64,000 nt of DNA from Paenibacillus sp. FSL K6-0276 (GTDB lineage: Bacteria; Bacillota; Bacilli; Paenibacillales; Paenibacillaceae), in contig NZ_CP150276.1 of assembly GCF_037977235.1 (NCBI RefSeq), forward strand, positions 1,860,001 through 1,924,000. The letters run 5' to 3'. The stretch's first letter is position 1; the number at the start of each line of letters is the position of its first letter. Positions 1-9,010 of this stretch are shown here, piece by piece. The notes under the pieces are model-generated. The model was not told the origin of the DNA, made no database searches, and was given only the letters and a program-made list of their open reading frames with translations. The translations under genes were made by a program, and so were the position numbers.

Positions 1-1
1 A

Positions 2-268
2 TTGTCACGCCCTATGATCACTTACATGGCACTGACTCAGTTTGTCGGTCCTTGGGTGGATTTCATTTTCGCCAGACTTATTTTGCGGACGAAGGAGAAC
101 TGGACCGTCGCAGTCGGAATGTGGGATATGGTTAACACGAACCAAAACACTAACTTTACCTTGTTCTCTGCCGGTGCTGTTCTGATCTCTATCCCGATTA
201 TGATTTTGTTTGTATTCTTGCAACGTCTGCTTGTTGATGGATTGACTGCAGGAGCTAGTAAGGGGTAA
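2..268 (+). CDS. Sugar ABC transporter permease, C-terminal part (MalG/GanQ type)
   Basis: This is the last 88 residues of a binding-protein-dependent transport permease whose 5' part lies before the window. The residues match the end of MalG-type inner-membrane permeases of maltose, maltodextrin and galactan importers. A final hydrophobic helix (about residues 55-75) is followed by 'LQRLLVDGLTAGASKG', the usual C-terminal tail of this group. The apparent first codon is only the window edge. A rho-independent terminator follows at once, so this was the last gene of its transport operon. The sugar cannot be told from this fragment. The broken GH4 alpha-glycosidase at 3.2 kb is compatible with an alpha-galactoside or alpha-glucoside locus. 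Confidence 0.85.
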   Translation: MSRPMITYMALTQFVGPWVDFIFARLILRTKENWTVAVGMWDMVNTNQNTNFTLFSAGAVLISIPIMILFVFLQRLLVDGLTAGASKG

Positions 269-298
269 ACAAATTCGCTTCATACTAAAGAATGAACA

Positions 299-338
299 GG
301 GTACAGCCTTTGTACAGTAATGGAAGGCTGTACCCTTA
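299..338 (+). terminator. Rho-independent terminator of the sugar permease operon
   Basis: GGGTACAGCC pairs with GGCTGTACCC across a loop of about 18 nt and is followed by TTATT. It lies directly between the permease and the chemoreceptor. Confidence 0.75.
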
Positions 339-361
339 TTCCATCATAGGGGGTGAACTTA

Positions 362-2416
362 ATGAAAAAGCTATGGACTCTACAATTTAGATCAGTTGGA
401 ATGAAATTGTTCGTTATTCTATTCAGCTCCATAGTGCTCTTATCCTCTGTACTAGGATTGACTTCATATTATGCTGCCAAAGATATCATTACTGATGAGG
501 TTGCCGCGGCCTCCTCACAGTCTGTAGTTCAAGCAGCAGACAAGCTGGATTTTGTTCTAACAGAATATGAAGCGCTTTCGAGACAATTTGCACTCGACTC
601 TGCATTAAAAGGTGATTTGGAAAAAATAAATAGTGGTGAACTTACAACGGTAGCCAAAGTTGCCATAGAAGATCGGATTCGTAGAAAGCTAGACTTAGTA
701 AAAGGATCAGATGTGCGGATGTATGGCGTCAGACTGGTATCTAAGAGCTTGGAAGAAACAGAATCGTATAAATCTGCAGGCATTAGTGGCCTTCGTAGTG
801 ATGAAGGCATTACTGAAAGACTGAAACAAATTGCAGATGCTAAAGGAGAGCCAGTGTGGTTTCCCGTTCGTGAGAAAGGCTTCTTTGATGCTTATACTGA
901 GCCGTCTTTAACCATGGGAAGATTGCTTCGCAATCTTGTACATCCTGAAGCGGAGTATTACATGCTTATTGAAGTTAAAGGGAAGGCCATGACTGAAATG
1001 TTGTCTAATCTTCAGATTGGAATTACCGGTCAGATTCGGATTTTGAGCACAGATGGTAACATTGTTTATGGTGCGGATAATGCGAAATTGGGCCAACCCT
1101 CTTACATAAAAGTTACTGAAGAGCAAGATGTAGAACAGAATCATTCATTTACAGCAGCGGATGAGGACGGAATTCCTCAACTTGTCGTATATAAGCCTTT
1201 AACGACAGCAAAATGGACGCTCATGGGATATGCGCCGGTCAGTGATTTTACGAAGTCGGCGGACAAGCTTCTATATATCACGTTATCTGTAGTGCTGGCA
1301 GCTGCCGTGATAGCCCTGTTAATTGGCTATGTTCTTGTTCGTTTGGTTGGGCGTCCACTGGGTAAACTGGCGACCTTAATGGAAGAAGGTGAGCGAGGAA
1401 ACCTTCGTGTACGAACGAATTTTAAGGGTAAGGATGAGATTGGCCGGCTCGGGCATAGCTTTAACAAAATGATGGAGCAAATTTCTCTGCTTGCAAGCCA
1501 GAGTGAAATGTCAGCGGATGAAGTGCTTGGTACTTCGGAACAATTAGTCAAAGCATCAGGTACAACCTCACTTCATGCCAGAGAGGTTGCATCCGCTACT
1601 GGTGAGATTGCACTTGGAGCAGCTAGCCTTGCTGTCGAAGCAGAAAGAAGCCATTCTAATGTCGAAATCATTGGCAGCAAGATGAGTGAAGTAACTGAAC
1701 TAAATACAGTAATGGACGCTTCGGCGGAGCGAGTTATTGAGGTTAGTGATCAGGGTACAGAGCTGATGAAACTGCTAGTAGAGCAGAGTGAGTCTACGGT
1801 GGAGATGTTCAATCGAATACAAGAGAACTCCAATAAGCTAAGAGAGAGTACTCATTTAATTCGCAGTATTCTTAGTCCTATGATTGCCGTAAATAAGCAG
1901 ACCAATATTTTGGCGCTAAATGCCACTATAGAGGCGGTAAGAGCCGGTGCAGCAGGCAGAGGCTTTATAGTGATTGCTGATGAAATCAGACAGCTTGCTA
2001 ACCAATCGAATGAGTCGATCCAATCGGTCTCCAAGATTACGGAAGAGATTGGTTTACACATTGAGAACACGGTTAAAGATATCAATGAGACCGCTCCAAA
2101 GTTCCGTGAGCAGATTTCTTCCGTACGTGAGTCGTCGACGATCTTTGCGAGTGTCAAAGAGGAAATGGAACACTTCATGGGGCATATTAGTGAATCCTCT
2201 GCTTCTATCCATGAACTGATAGAGTTTCAGCGTCAATTAGGTGAATCCATGGCGAGTGTCAGTTCCATTGTGCAGCAGACGACGGCTTCGACGCAGGAGG
2301 TAGCTTCTATGTCTTCACAGCAATTTACTGTAAGTGAGGAGCTAGTTGCCTTATCCCAAAAGCTAGAGAGCTTAGCAGCAGACCTTAAGCAATCTATGGT
2401 TTCTTTTCAAGTATGA
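362..2416 (+). CDS. Methyl-accepting chemotaxis protein
   Basis: A membrane chemoreceptor of about 684 residues. It has one TM helix near residues 14-36, an extracellular sensory region to about residue 300 (Cache-like by layout), a second TM helix near 300-322, a HAMP linker, and a cytoplasmic helical signalling domain. The hairpin tip reads '[20 protein letters not shown]', the CheA/CheW-contact signature, and '[12 protein letters not shown]' follows. There is no C-terminal CheR/CheB-docking pentapeptide. A GTG at 353 would also be open. The ATG at 362 is preferred because AGGGGG lies about 8 nt before it. The ligand is unknown; the neighbouring sugar-import remnants hint at a carbohydrate. 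A terminator follows. Confidence 0.93.
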   Translation: MKKLWTLQFRSVGMKLFVILFSSIVLLSSVLGLTSYYAAKDIITDEVAAASSQSVVQAADKLDFVLTEYEALSRQFALDSALKGDLEKINSGELTTVAKVAIEDRIRRKLDLVKGSDVRMYGVRLVSKSLEETESYKSAGISGLRSDEGITERLKQIADAKGEPVWFPVREKGFFDAYTEPSLTMGRLLRNLVHPEAEYYMLIEVKGKAMTEMLSNLQIGITGQIRILSTDGNIVYGADNAKLGQPSYIKVTEEQDVEQNHSFTAADEDGIPQLVVYKPLTTAKWTLMGYAPVSDFTKSADKLLYITLSVVLAAAVIALLIGYVLVRLVGRPLGKLATLMEEGERGNLRVRTNFKGKDEIGRLGHSFNKMMEQISLLASQSEMSADEVLGTSEQLVKASGTTSLHAREVASATGEIALGAASLAVEAERSHSNVEIIGSKMSEVTELNTVMDASAERVIEVSDQGTELMKLLVEQSESTVEMFNRIQENSNKLRESTHLIRSILSPMIAVNKQTNILALNATIEAVRAGAAGRGFIVIADEIRQLANQSNESIQSVSKITEEIGLHIENTVKDINETAPKFREQISSVRESSTIFASVKEEMEHFMGHISESSASIHELIEFQRQLGESMASVSSIVQQTTASTQEVASMSSQQFTVSEELVALSQKLESLAADLKQSMVSFQV

Positions 2417-2442
2417 GAATTAAATCTTAATAGTAAAACAAT

Positions 2443-2487
2443 AAAACGAGTAACTCTCCTGTGTATTGGAGTTTTACTCGTTTTTTT
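2443..2487 (+). terminator. Rho-independent terminator after the chemoreceptor
   Basis: AAAACGAGTAA pairs with TTACTCGTTT and ends in a run of seven T. It separates the chemoreceptor from the downstream chimeric gene. Confidence 0.8.
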
Positions 2488-2581
2488 CTAACTTAATGAC
2501 TTCAAGTAGCTCTTCTTGTCTTAGAAGTGGTTTGGGAGATACACTTGGATTAACATTTTAATAGAAGAAAGGAGTGATCGA

Positions 2582-3970
2582 TTGACGAATTTGCATCTAA
2601 GCCTTAGTGGGAGTCTTTTTCAGCAGGCATTAATTCAAGGGGACTATAGTCCTCATTTTTTTGCTTACTATTATAAACAGTGGAACAACTACAGTATGTC
2701 TTACCATCAACATAATTCAACCGAAATCATGTATTTGATCTCAGGGAGCTGTGTCGTAGATGTCCATCCAAGAATGGGTGAAGAAGAGAGATTTAGGTTA
2801 AAGCGGGGAGAATTGATCATACTCGATGCGAATGTTCCGCACAGACTGATCGTCGAGGATGGGTCGCCCTGTCGAATGTTGAATGTGGAGTTTGGATTTA
2901 TGGAATACACAGGGGTTGCTCCATCTATCGGCAAGCTTGCCCTGCAAGAAAAGGCGCTTGCTGAATGGTTACAGGTTCCCTTTTCCAGTCTAGTCATGCT
3001 TGATCCGGAGGAAATCTATCATGTACTAAAGGGACTTGTACTGGAGCTTGATCAAAGTGGCGGTAACGGTGGAAGTATGGTCGACTTATTGTTCTGTGAG
3101 CTTCTGCTACGTTTATCTAGCTTGCGACAGGATCAGCTTCATGCCAGATTGGTTACGCTTTCCTCAGCGCCCTTGCTACAATGGACAGGAACAATCAATT
3201 CATTAGAATCCAATGGTCATCTAAGTGAATATGTGCCATGGTACCGTAAACGCAGCGATGAAATTATGGATTGGATCGATCTCGGAAGCTGGATTAATGG
3301 TGAGACTGGTGGATATTTACGTGTCTGCACCGAAGGGCGGAATTGGTTCGAAACGGATTTTCCAAATTGGATGAAGGACTCGGCACTGGAGTATACGGTG
3401 AGGAATCGCGGAGAAGAGCATGGTTCTTTCATTATTGAAGGATTGGAAACAGGCAGAGTGTACAGAGGCCACTTTAACACTGTGAACAATGGCGTGATTT
3501 CTAATTTGCCAGATGATGCGATCATCGAAGCGCCGGGGTATGTGGATCGAAACGGAATCTCCATGCCGCTTGTAGGTGAATTGCCGCTTGGACCTGCAGC
3601 AGTGTGTAATGTCAGCATTTCGGTGCAACGTCTTGCTGTTGAAGCCGCAGTACATGGCGATGATAAGCTACTTCGTCAAGCCTTTATGATGGACCCGCTG
3701 GTAGGTGCAGTATGTAATCCGAAAGAAATCTGGCAGATGGTCGATGAGATGCTTGTGGCCGGGGAGCAATGGCTACCTCAATACAGCGAAGCCATTGCTA
3801 AAGCGAAGGAACGCTTGGCTACCGGAGATCTTATTTCGACAAATGCCAACAATGAAGGCGCGGCTCGCTTGAAGGTGAAGACGGTTGATGAGATGATGCA
3901 GGACCGGGACGCAGCGAACAAAAATGCTGGTGAATCTGACAAAGGCAAGGACAGAGAGAAGGTTCACTAG
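2582..3970 (+). CDS. Chimeric ORF: AraC-type cupin half fused to the C-terminal part of a GH4 glycosidase
   Basis: An open 462-residue frame with a TTG start and a strong AAGGAG site. Residues 1 to about 195 are the sugar-binding cupin half of an AraC-family regulator ('SYHQHNSTEIMYLISGSC', 'LDANVPHR'). No AraC helix-turn-helix follows. From about residue 208 the protein is the C-terminal part of a MelA-type glycoside hydrolase family 4 enzyme ('SNGHLSEYVPWYRKR', 'NLPDDAIIEAPGYVDRNG', 'DPLVGAVCNPKEIWQMVDEM'). The GH4 N-terminal Rossmann fold that binds NAD+, needed for the redox mechanism, is missing. Both parents therefore lack essential parts, so neither regulator nor enzyme activity is expected. 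The likely origin is an in-frame deletion between adjacent araC and melA genes. A natural two-domain protein cannot be excluded without relatives. Confidence 0.8.
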   Translation: MTNLHLSLSGSLFQQALIQGDYSPHFFAYYYKQWNNYSMSYHQHNSTEIMYLISGSCVVDVHPRMGEEERFRLKRGELIILDANVPHRLIVEDGSPCRMLNVEFGFMEYTGVAPSIGKLALQEKALAEWLQVPFSSLVMLDPEEIYHVLKGLVLELDQSGGNGGSMVDLLFCELLLRLSSLRQDQLHARLVTLSSAPLLQWTGTINSLESNGHLSEYVPWYRKRSDEIMDWIDLGSWINGETGGYLRVCTEGRNWFETDFPNWMKDSALEYTVRNRGEEHGSFIIEGLETGRVYRGHFNTVNNGVISNLPDDAIIEAPGYVDRNGISMPLVGELPLGPAAVCNVSISVQRLAVEAAVHGDDKLLRQAFMMDPLVGAVCNPKEIWQMVDEMLVAGEQWLPQYSEAIAKAKERLATGDLISTNANNEGAARLKVKTVDEMMQDRDAANKNAGESDKGKDREKVH

Positions 3971-4001
3971 ATTGTGTTGTGATGCTTGGCGGTCTACAAA
4001 A

Positions 4002-4034
4002 AACAGCAAGTCTCGTTATCGGAGACTTGCTGTT
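4002..4034. terminator. Bidirectional terminator between converging genes
   Basis: AACAGCAAGTCTC pairs with GAGACTTGCTGTT, with A-rich and T-rich flanks. It serves both the plus-strand chimera and the minus-strand yhbH. Confidence 0.85.
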
Positions 4035-4036
4035 TT

Positions 4037-5200
4037 TTATGAATTAACAGTGCCCTTTTGACTGAAGAAGGTCTTTAGCGCCTGGTACACTTCTTTTTTG
4101 TCTTTAATGACATAATGCATGAATTGTTCGTGCTTTAGATGACGATAAGCGGACATTAATGTGCTGCTGCGATTGTACTGATTCACTTCGCCGTAGCCAA
4201 ACATATTGCTTCGTTTCAGTAATTCTCCGATTAGCTTCACACAACGTTCGTTGTCGGAGGTGAGGTTATCCCCGTCGGAGAAGTGAAACGGATAAATATT
4301 GTACTGCGCAGGTGGGTATCGGCTATCGATAATCTCAATCGCTTTTTGATAGGCTGAGGAACAGATGGTTCCCCCACTCTCGCCACGAGTGAAGAAATCA
4401 TGTTCGCTGACCTCTTTAGCCTCCGTATGGTGGGCGAGAAAGACAATCTCCACCTTTTCATACTGGCGGCGTAGAAAGCGGGTCATCCAGAAGAAGAAGC
4501 TACGGGCACAATATTTTTCAAAAGAACCCATACTACCTGACGTATCCATCATCGCAATAATGACCGCATTGGAGTGAGGTGTTCTTATGTCGTCCCATGT
4601 TTTGTAGCGCAAATCATCAGGACTAATACTGTGAATTCCAGGATTGCCTCTGCTAGCATTACGCCGAAGGTTCTCCAGCAGGGTACGCTTCTTATCGATG
4701 TTGGACATCATACCTTTTTTACGGATATCGTTGAAGATGATGGATTTAACCTCGATCTCTTCCTTATTCTTTGGCTTTAGATGCGGCAATTCCATATCTT
4801 GAAACAAGATGTCCTCCAGATCCTCCAGATTGACCTCTGCTTCCACGGTGTCTTGACCGGGTTGATCCCCTGCTTTTTCCCCTTTGCCGGGCTGTGCCGA
4901 CTGTGAATCGCGCCCAAGTACATCGCCGACCTGACTTTCCCCGTCTCCCTGTCCTACATGCTTTTGCTTACGGAAGTTATAGATAATTCGATACTCATCC
5001 AGACTGCGGATCGGAACCTTCACAATCTGCTTACCGCCTGACAAAATAATATTTTCTTCGGTCACGAGATCCGGCAAATTATCCTTGATAGCTTCTCTGA
5101 CCTTTTGCTGATGACGTTCCTGATCCTGATGGCCTTTACGATGAAGGGACCAGTCTTCTTTTGAGACTACAAAGGAAAAGGGACCAGATGATTGCGACAG
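4037..5200 (-). CDS. yhbH: Sporulation protein YhbH (DUF444/UPF0229, vWA-like)
   Basis: A cytoplasmic DUF444 protein of about 387 residues. It is recognised from '[16 protein letters not shown]', '[20 protein letters not shown]' and the von Willebrand-A MIDAS-like '[13 protein letters not shown]'. The family member YhbH of B. subtilis is needed for efficient sporulation; its chemistry is not known. The start is unusual. The longest frame begins at 5299, but conservation starts at 'VSKEDW', and the only good ribosome site (GGGAGG, 5213-5208) points to the CTG codon at 5200-5198, with an in-frame GTG at 5209 overlapping the site. No ATG or TTG is suitably placed. A converging terminator follows. 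Confidence 0.9.
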   Translation of the reverse strand: MSQSSGPFSFVVSKEDWSLHRKGHQDQERHQQKVREAIKDNLPDLVTEENIILSGGKQIVKVPIRSLDEYRIIYNFRKQKHVGQGDGESQVGDVLGRDSQSAQPGKGEKAGDQPGQDTVEAEVNLEDLEDILFQDMELPHLKPKNKEEIEVKSIIFNDIRKKGMMSNIDKKRTLLENLRRNASRGNPGIHSISPDDLRYKTWDDIRTPHSNAVIIAMMDTSGSMGSFEKYCARSFFFWMTRFLRRQYEKVEIVFLAHHTEAKEVSEHDFFTRGESGGTICSSAYQKAIEIIDSRYPPAQYNIYPFHFSDGDNLTSDNERCVKLIGELLKRSNMFGYGEVNQYNRSSTLMSAYRHLKHEQFMHYVIKDKKEVYQALKTFFSQKGTVNS

Positions 5201-5371
5201 GATGACCACCTCCCATGGAATATAAATGCTGACTGAAGGAACCTTAGGCAAAGAATATTTGGGGCCCCCGCAAAGTACCTGAGTACGCATCGAAAGCAAA
5301 GCCTCACTTTGTGGGGATGTTTTGAGGTTGTAACTAAAGTATATTCATGGGGATGGGGGATATGTGATTTC

Positions 5372-5817
5372 TTATTCGCTGATCTCTTCCACGGTCAATA
5401 TATAACTGTTCGACTGGCTCTTGCCAGAGTATTCACGTCCATCTAGATTGAAAAAATATTGAGCGGTTACTAAGCTTTCAAGGAAACGACCCAGAACATG
5501 TTCACTTATCTGGACAAAATAATGGATGTTTACAGTGGTAGCAGGCTTGACTGTCCCTAGAGGCAAGGTGCCATTAAATGAAGATTGCGGAATTGGAATT
5601 CCGTCAATCACAATGCTGTTAGGATCAATAAGGCATTTTTTGGTGTTAGACGACTTAGAGATACTTCTGCAGGCCAATTTCCACTATTCGTTAGTGAGAT
5701 CCAGCAATGGACGTGCTCTCCTGCTTCCACAAGGGTAGGCTTAGCATGAGTTTCGAGAGAGATGACAGGTGTGACTATTAAGGTAGTAACTGTATTGGAA
5801 CGAGAGGTTTGTCTCAT
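5372..5817 (-). pseudogene. Frameshifted DUF11-repeat protein relic
   Basis: Two overlapping frames together spell one DUF11 domain. The first (from 5817) gives 'VTTLIVTPVISLETHAKP' and 'VEAGEHVHCWISLTNSGN'. The second gives 'IDPNSIVIDGIPIPQ' and 'PLGTVKPATTVNIHYFVQ'. DUF11 domains are beta-rich repeats of cell-surface proteins, normally in tandem. The frame is lost at or near a run of six A (plus-strand T at 5636-5641). Only one domain is left, without signal peptide or wall anchor. It could be a small standalone DUF11 protein carrying a recent slip. Confidence 0.6.
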
Positions 5818-6184
5818 GAATGGAAATATCTTCTTTGATTACGGTGAAATGGCACATGATTGCATGCACAACATTGGCTTGATGGGTTTTAATATTTCTA
5901 GTTCCTCTGTTTCTTAAAGAGGTTCTTCATAAGATAACCTGCTTCTTTACTGGATCCGCAGCCGATATCGATTCTCAAGGGGACCACTCCTTAGGGATAA
6001 ATCAGGCTCAACACTATTGTATTAACCCCACTTCAGCCTGCATCCGGCGGATGCCTATTAAAGAATGGAAGTTATTAAAAATTAACGTATTATGAAACTT
6101 TAGCAGTGTTGATAACGTTTATAGGAGTAGGCTTGTGGAAAATGACTTTAAAAACAACCGCTAAACATAGAGGAGGCAGTCAAC
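5818..6184. other. Intergenic region, nothing recognised
   Basis: 367 bases with no supported gene, repeat or RNA. It ends with an AGAGGAGG ribosome site for the lipoprotein gene. Confidence 0.5.
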
Positions 6185-6652
6185 ATGAAAAAACAACGTT
6201 CCTTACCCGCCATAGCTGCAATCGCAGCATTAACACTAGCCTTAACCGCTTGCGGTGCTACTAATAATTCTGCACAGCCATCTGCAGAACCAACTGCAAC
6301 AGCTTCTCCAGTACCAACAGAGGAGAGCACAAGCACGCCCGTACCTACAGAAAGTACGAGTACAACTGCACCAACTGAGAATCCAAGCACTCCAGCGCCA
6401 AAACCTACTGCAAATCCAGAAGCCAAAATTCTTAAAGGAACAGGCGTTTACGTCGGACAAATAGATAGTCATTCTGTTGAGATTGAGACCAAAGAAGGTC
6501 CTACGGCTTTTGAGATTACAGCTGGAATGGAGAGCATACTTGAAAAGTTGAATACGGATGATCCCGTAGTTTTTGAATATGTAGAAAAAGCAGTGGAAGG
6601 CGATGCTACAGTTAAACAGCGGGTACTTTCGAAGCTGTCTCTTGCAAAGTAA
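6185..6652 (+). CDS. Putative lipoprotein of unknown function
   Basis: 155 residues. A signal peptide ends in a lipobox ('LALTACG'), so Cys23 should be lipidated and the protein tethered to the outer face of the membrane. Residues 27-77 are a low-complexity Thr/Ser/Pro/Glu linker made of loose 'PTE/STS' repeats, typical of wall-spanning spacers. The last 75 residues ('GVYVGQIDSHSVEIETKEG...') form a compact beta-rich domain resembling small domains on other Paenibacillus lipoproteins, but I cannot name it. Start chosen from AGAGGAGG about 10 nt upstream. A terminator follows. Confidence 0.75.
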   Translation: MKKQRSLPAIAAIAALTLALTACGATNNSAQPSAEPTATASPVPTEESTSTPVPTESTSTTAPTENPSTPAPKPTANPEAKILKGTGVYVGQIDSHSVEIETKEGPTAFEITAGMESILEKLNTDDPVVFEYVEKAVEGDATVKQRVLSKLSLAK

Positions 6653-6677
6653 AGGAACTCTATCATTTATGAATAAC

Positions 6678-6718
6678 AAAATGGCTGCCCCTGATTGATT
6701 TCAGGAGCACCCATTTTG
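6678..6718. terminator. Terminator between converging lipoprotein and membrane-protein genes
   Basis: ACAAAATGG and CCATTTTGT form the outer stem, with an inner CCCTGA/TTCAGG pairing. Usable in both directions. Confidence 0.7.
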
Positions 6719-6731
6719 TCAATATAAGAAT

Positions 6732-7202
6732 TTATAACGTCCCAGCATTAACTAAGAAAATAGTAATAAGCAACATAAAGAGTAGGATAATCACCCCGTT
6801 GATGATTGTGCCTATAACGCCGAACACCTTACGACGCTTCCGGATGGAAAGTCCAATAATACCGATGACAACACCAATCACATTAAGAGCTGAAAGAATG
6901 ATAACAGTCATTCCGAGAAGCATTATGGACTGCGATGATTCGGCTAGTAGATTAGAGTTCTCATTAACCATTGAAGAAGCCTTCATAATAATGAAGATAA
7001 AGAGGGCTGCATAGCCCATAATGGTCACGAGACTGATGATGAAAGAAGCAATACCAGGTCCAGAGTGTTGTAGGTCATGGTCTACTTTTTGATACGAATA
7101 CGGCGAATCAGCCCCTGGCTGACTCAGATTAGGTTGGGGATTTCCTACCTCTGTCGTAGGTATGTCAGATTTTGATAGAGAATTAAGATCCATAGGTTGC
7201 AC
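6732..7202 (-). CDS. Small membrane protein of unknown function
   Basis: 156 residues. A polar, Pro/Ser/Gln-rich N-terminal tail of about 50 residues is followed by three hydrophobic stretches (about 52-75, 92-118 and 128-153), with 'SIRKRRKVFG' between the last two. This layout resembles DUF4190-like proteins, but the match is only architectural. Monocistronic, converging on the lipoprotein gene. Confidence 0.65.
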   Translation of the reverse strand: MQPMDLNSLSKSDIPTTEVGNPQPNLSQPGADSPYSYQKVDHDLQHSGPGIASFIISLVTIMGYAALFIFIIMKASSMVNENSNLLAESSQSIMLLGMTVIILSALNVIGVVIGIIGLSIRKRRKVFGVIGTIINGVIILLFMLLITIFLVNAGTL

Positions 7203-7362
7203 TCCTTGAGAGATAAGAATGAAATGTTGTTAACATCCACTTTTTCATATTGATGCTAAAAAAGCAACCCCTGATTGTGGCTAATTAGTAAATGACGGCT
7301 GGAAAAAGGTACCGTTAATCGTTTATGATAGAAGAAGTCTAAAACTAAGGAGTTGTAAACGT

Positions 7363-7749
7363 ATGCAACGGAAACTTATGGCCTGGGGGGCTTTGCTAGC
7401 TATGCTGGCAGTAGGAGTAGGCGCTTTCGGCGCTCATTTATTAAAACCTGTTATCAGTGAAGAATATATGAAGGTATATGAGACCGGTGTACAGTATCAC
7501 TTGGTGCATGCGCTAGGTGTAATTCTGATAGCACTGGCTGTAGGTCAATGGGGAGAAAGTGCTCGGTTACGCTGGGCGGGGCGGTTGTTAATAGCAGGCA
7601 CTATTTTGTTCTCAGGCAGCTTGTATGTACTTAGTATCTCCGGGATTAAAGTGCTGGGAGCGATTACACCTATTGGTGGAGTCTGCTTCATAGCAGGTTG
7701 GCTATGTTTGGCTCTGGAAGCATTCTCTCGCAGCAAAAAGGTATCCTAG
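7363..7749 (+). CDS. DUF423 family membrane protein (YwdK-like)
   Basis: 128 residues with four TM helices. The DUF423 hallmark is at the N-terminus ('VGAFGAHLLKPVIS'), followed by 'YETGVQYHLVHALGVILIAL' and 'SGSLYVLSISG'. This matches YwdK/YgdD-type inner-membrane proteins, whose function is unknown. AAGGAG precedes the ATG by about 10 nt. A symmetrical terminator follows. Confidence 0.88.
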   Translation: MQRKLMAWGALLAMLAVGVGAFGAHLLKPVISEEYMKVYETGVQYHLVHALGVILIALAVGQWGESARLRWAGRLLIAGTILFSGSLYVLSISGIKVLGAITPIGGVCFIAGWLCLALEAFSRSKKVS

Positions 7750-7770
7750 GCAACCAAATTACACTAGGAA

Positions 7771-7815
7771 GATAAATAAGCATCCGTTCCTTATAGGGGC
7801 GGATGCTTATTTATC
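7771..7815. terminator. Strong bidirectional terminator
   Basis: GATAAATAAGCATCCG pairs perfectly with CGGATGCTTATTTATC. It lies between the DUF423 gene (plus) and the converging hypothetical gene at 7830 (minus). Confidence 0.88.
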
Positions 7816-7829
7816 TGTAACGTATACGT

Positions 7830-8357
7830 TTACAGAAATTCGTCGATTTCATTTAGATTAAAGCTGTAGACCTGCTTCTCATCCACATGGTAGACACTGA
7901 TAGAGTTGGCCGCTTCATCAAAATTTAAAATACGACAGGGCATAGACACTTGCTTTCCATACCGATTCGCTCGTAAACGTACTAATTGATTATTCTGAAT
8001 ATACTGACGAATCTTCCCGTATGCATCAGCTGGCGTTTCAATAACAGTCTGCTGCGCAGGCACTTCTATCTGTTTATTTATCGGTTCATCGAGCTGCTTC
8101 TTAGTGAATTTAGGTGGCAGCTTTAAAGAAGTGGGAGGAGCAGAACTTTGATTCAAGGCTAGTTTAGCGGAACGAAGCAAACTGTCAATGGTTCTCCCCA
8201 ATTCGAGACCGGAGTTAATGTTGAAATCTGTGATTTTGTCATTATTGTTCAACATTTCAAGCAGATATTGTAATGCAAGCGGGTTGGTCTGGGCATTAAT
8301 CAGGATGTCGACGTTAAATAAATAATTGCCGTCAGTGTGTTGTAGTTTTTTGTCCAT
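7830..8357 (-). CDS. Hypothetical protein
   Basis: 175 residues, soluble, no signal peptide, not recognised. An N-terminal helical part ('NPLALQYLLEMLNNNDKI') is joined by a Pro/Gln-rich linker (about residues 75-105) to a C-terminal beta-rich module of about 65 residues ('YGKQVSMPCRILNFDEAANS...YSFNLNEIDEFL'). That module resembles a small barrel of the WYL or Tudor-like kind. The match is too weak to call a function. Confidence 0.65.
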   Translation of the reverse strand: MDKKLQHTDGNYLFNVDILINAQTNPLALQYLLEMLNNNDKITDFNINSGLELGRTIDSLLRSAKLALNQSSAPPTSLKLPPKFTKKQLDEPINKQIEVPAQQTVIETPADAYGKIRQYIQNNQLVRLRANRYGKQVSMPCRILNFDEAANSISVYHVDEKQVYSFNLNEIDEFL

Positions 8358-8573
8358 AAATCCCCCAGCTTATTCGATTAGAACATTCATTTACTAATAT
8401 AAGAACGTATATAAACTATAACATTAAACAAGTAATAATCATATAGCAGTGACTGGAGAAATCGGGACCATTGTCACTGTATTTTATAGGAAATATAGGA
8501 CTACCGTCAGCACAACAACAAGGATATTCGCATACATATACAACGTGGATGGTGAAAAAAGGAGGTGCTGCTA

Positions 8574-8876
8574 TTGGTTACCATGGAGCCTATTACGGTA
8601 GGTGAACATACGCTGATCGGGGTAGAGGTTAAGCTCCCGAAAACAACGCTGCTCTCAATCAGCACAAGCCGAGGTTATATTATGTGCGGTGCACTGGATG
8701 TTGGCCTGCTCAATGAGAAGCTCAGTGATCGGCATATTATCGCGGCCCGGGCGGTTGGTGTACGTACATTGTCACAGCTGCTTGCTGCCCCATTGGAGTC
8801 TGTAACGATAGAAGCGGAGAGTCTAGGTATCGTACCAGGTATGACTGGTGCAGAAGCATTACTTCTAATGATCTGA
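8574..8876 (+). CDS. yunC: DUF1805 protein YunC
   Basis: 100 residues, matching the DUF1805 family (B. subtilis YunC), known structurally but with no defined function. Recognised from 'VEVKLPKTTLLSISTSRGYIMCGALDV' split around the central Gly-rich turn, and 'AARAVGVRTLSQLLAAPL'. Start chosen at TTG 8574 because GGAGG (8561-8565) is 8 nt upstream; the ATG at 8583 is too far away. Its terminator has been split by an IS element. Confidence 0.85.
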   Translation: MVTMEPITVGEHTLIGVEVKLPKTTLLSISTSRGYIMCGALDVGLLNEKLSDRHIIAARAVGVRTLSQLLAAPLESVTIEAESLGIVPGMTGAEALLLMI

Positions 8877-8902
8877 CCGAAAAACGCCACAAATTCCAAA
8901 AC

Positions 8903-8925
8903 ACAAGAGGCCCTAGGCCTCTTGT
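8903..8925. repeat. Left target-site duplication of the IS element (palindromic, 23 bp)
   Basis: A 23-bp sequence with 10-bp arms ACAAGAGGCC/GGCCTCTTGT around CTA. The identical 23 bp recur at 10484-10506 on the other side of the element. This copy lacks the T-run, because the IS starts immediately after it. Confidence 0.9.
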
Positions 8926-9010
8926 CAGAGTGTCGAGAAACCCAGGTCATTTTACGACCGCGGGTTTCTTTTTAGGTTCTGGCATAAGTAGAATCGGAAA
9001 AGGGAGGGGG

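Noticed and set aside
3217..3655. Long minus-strand frames inside the chimeric gene
   Set aside because: They mirror the GH4 coding sequence, lack ribosome sites and give no protein-like pattern.
6242..6679. 145-codon minus-strand frame over the lipoprotein gene
   Set aside because: Cys/Trp-rich antisense of the Thr/Pro linker; no start signals.
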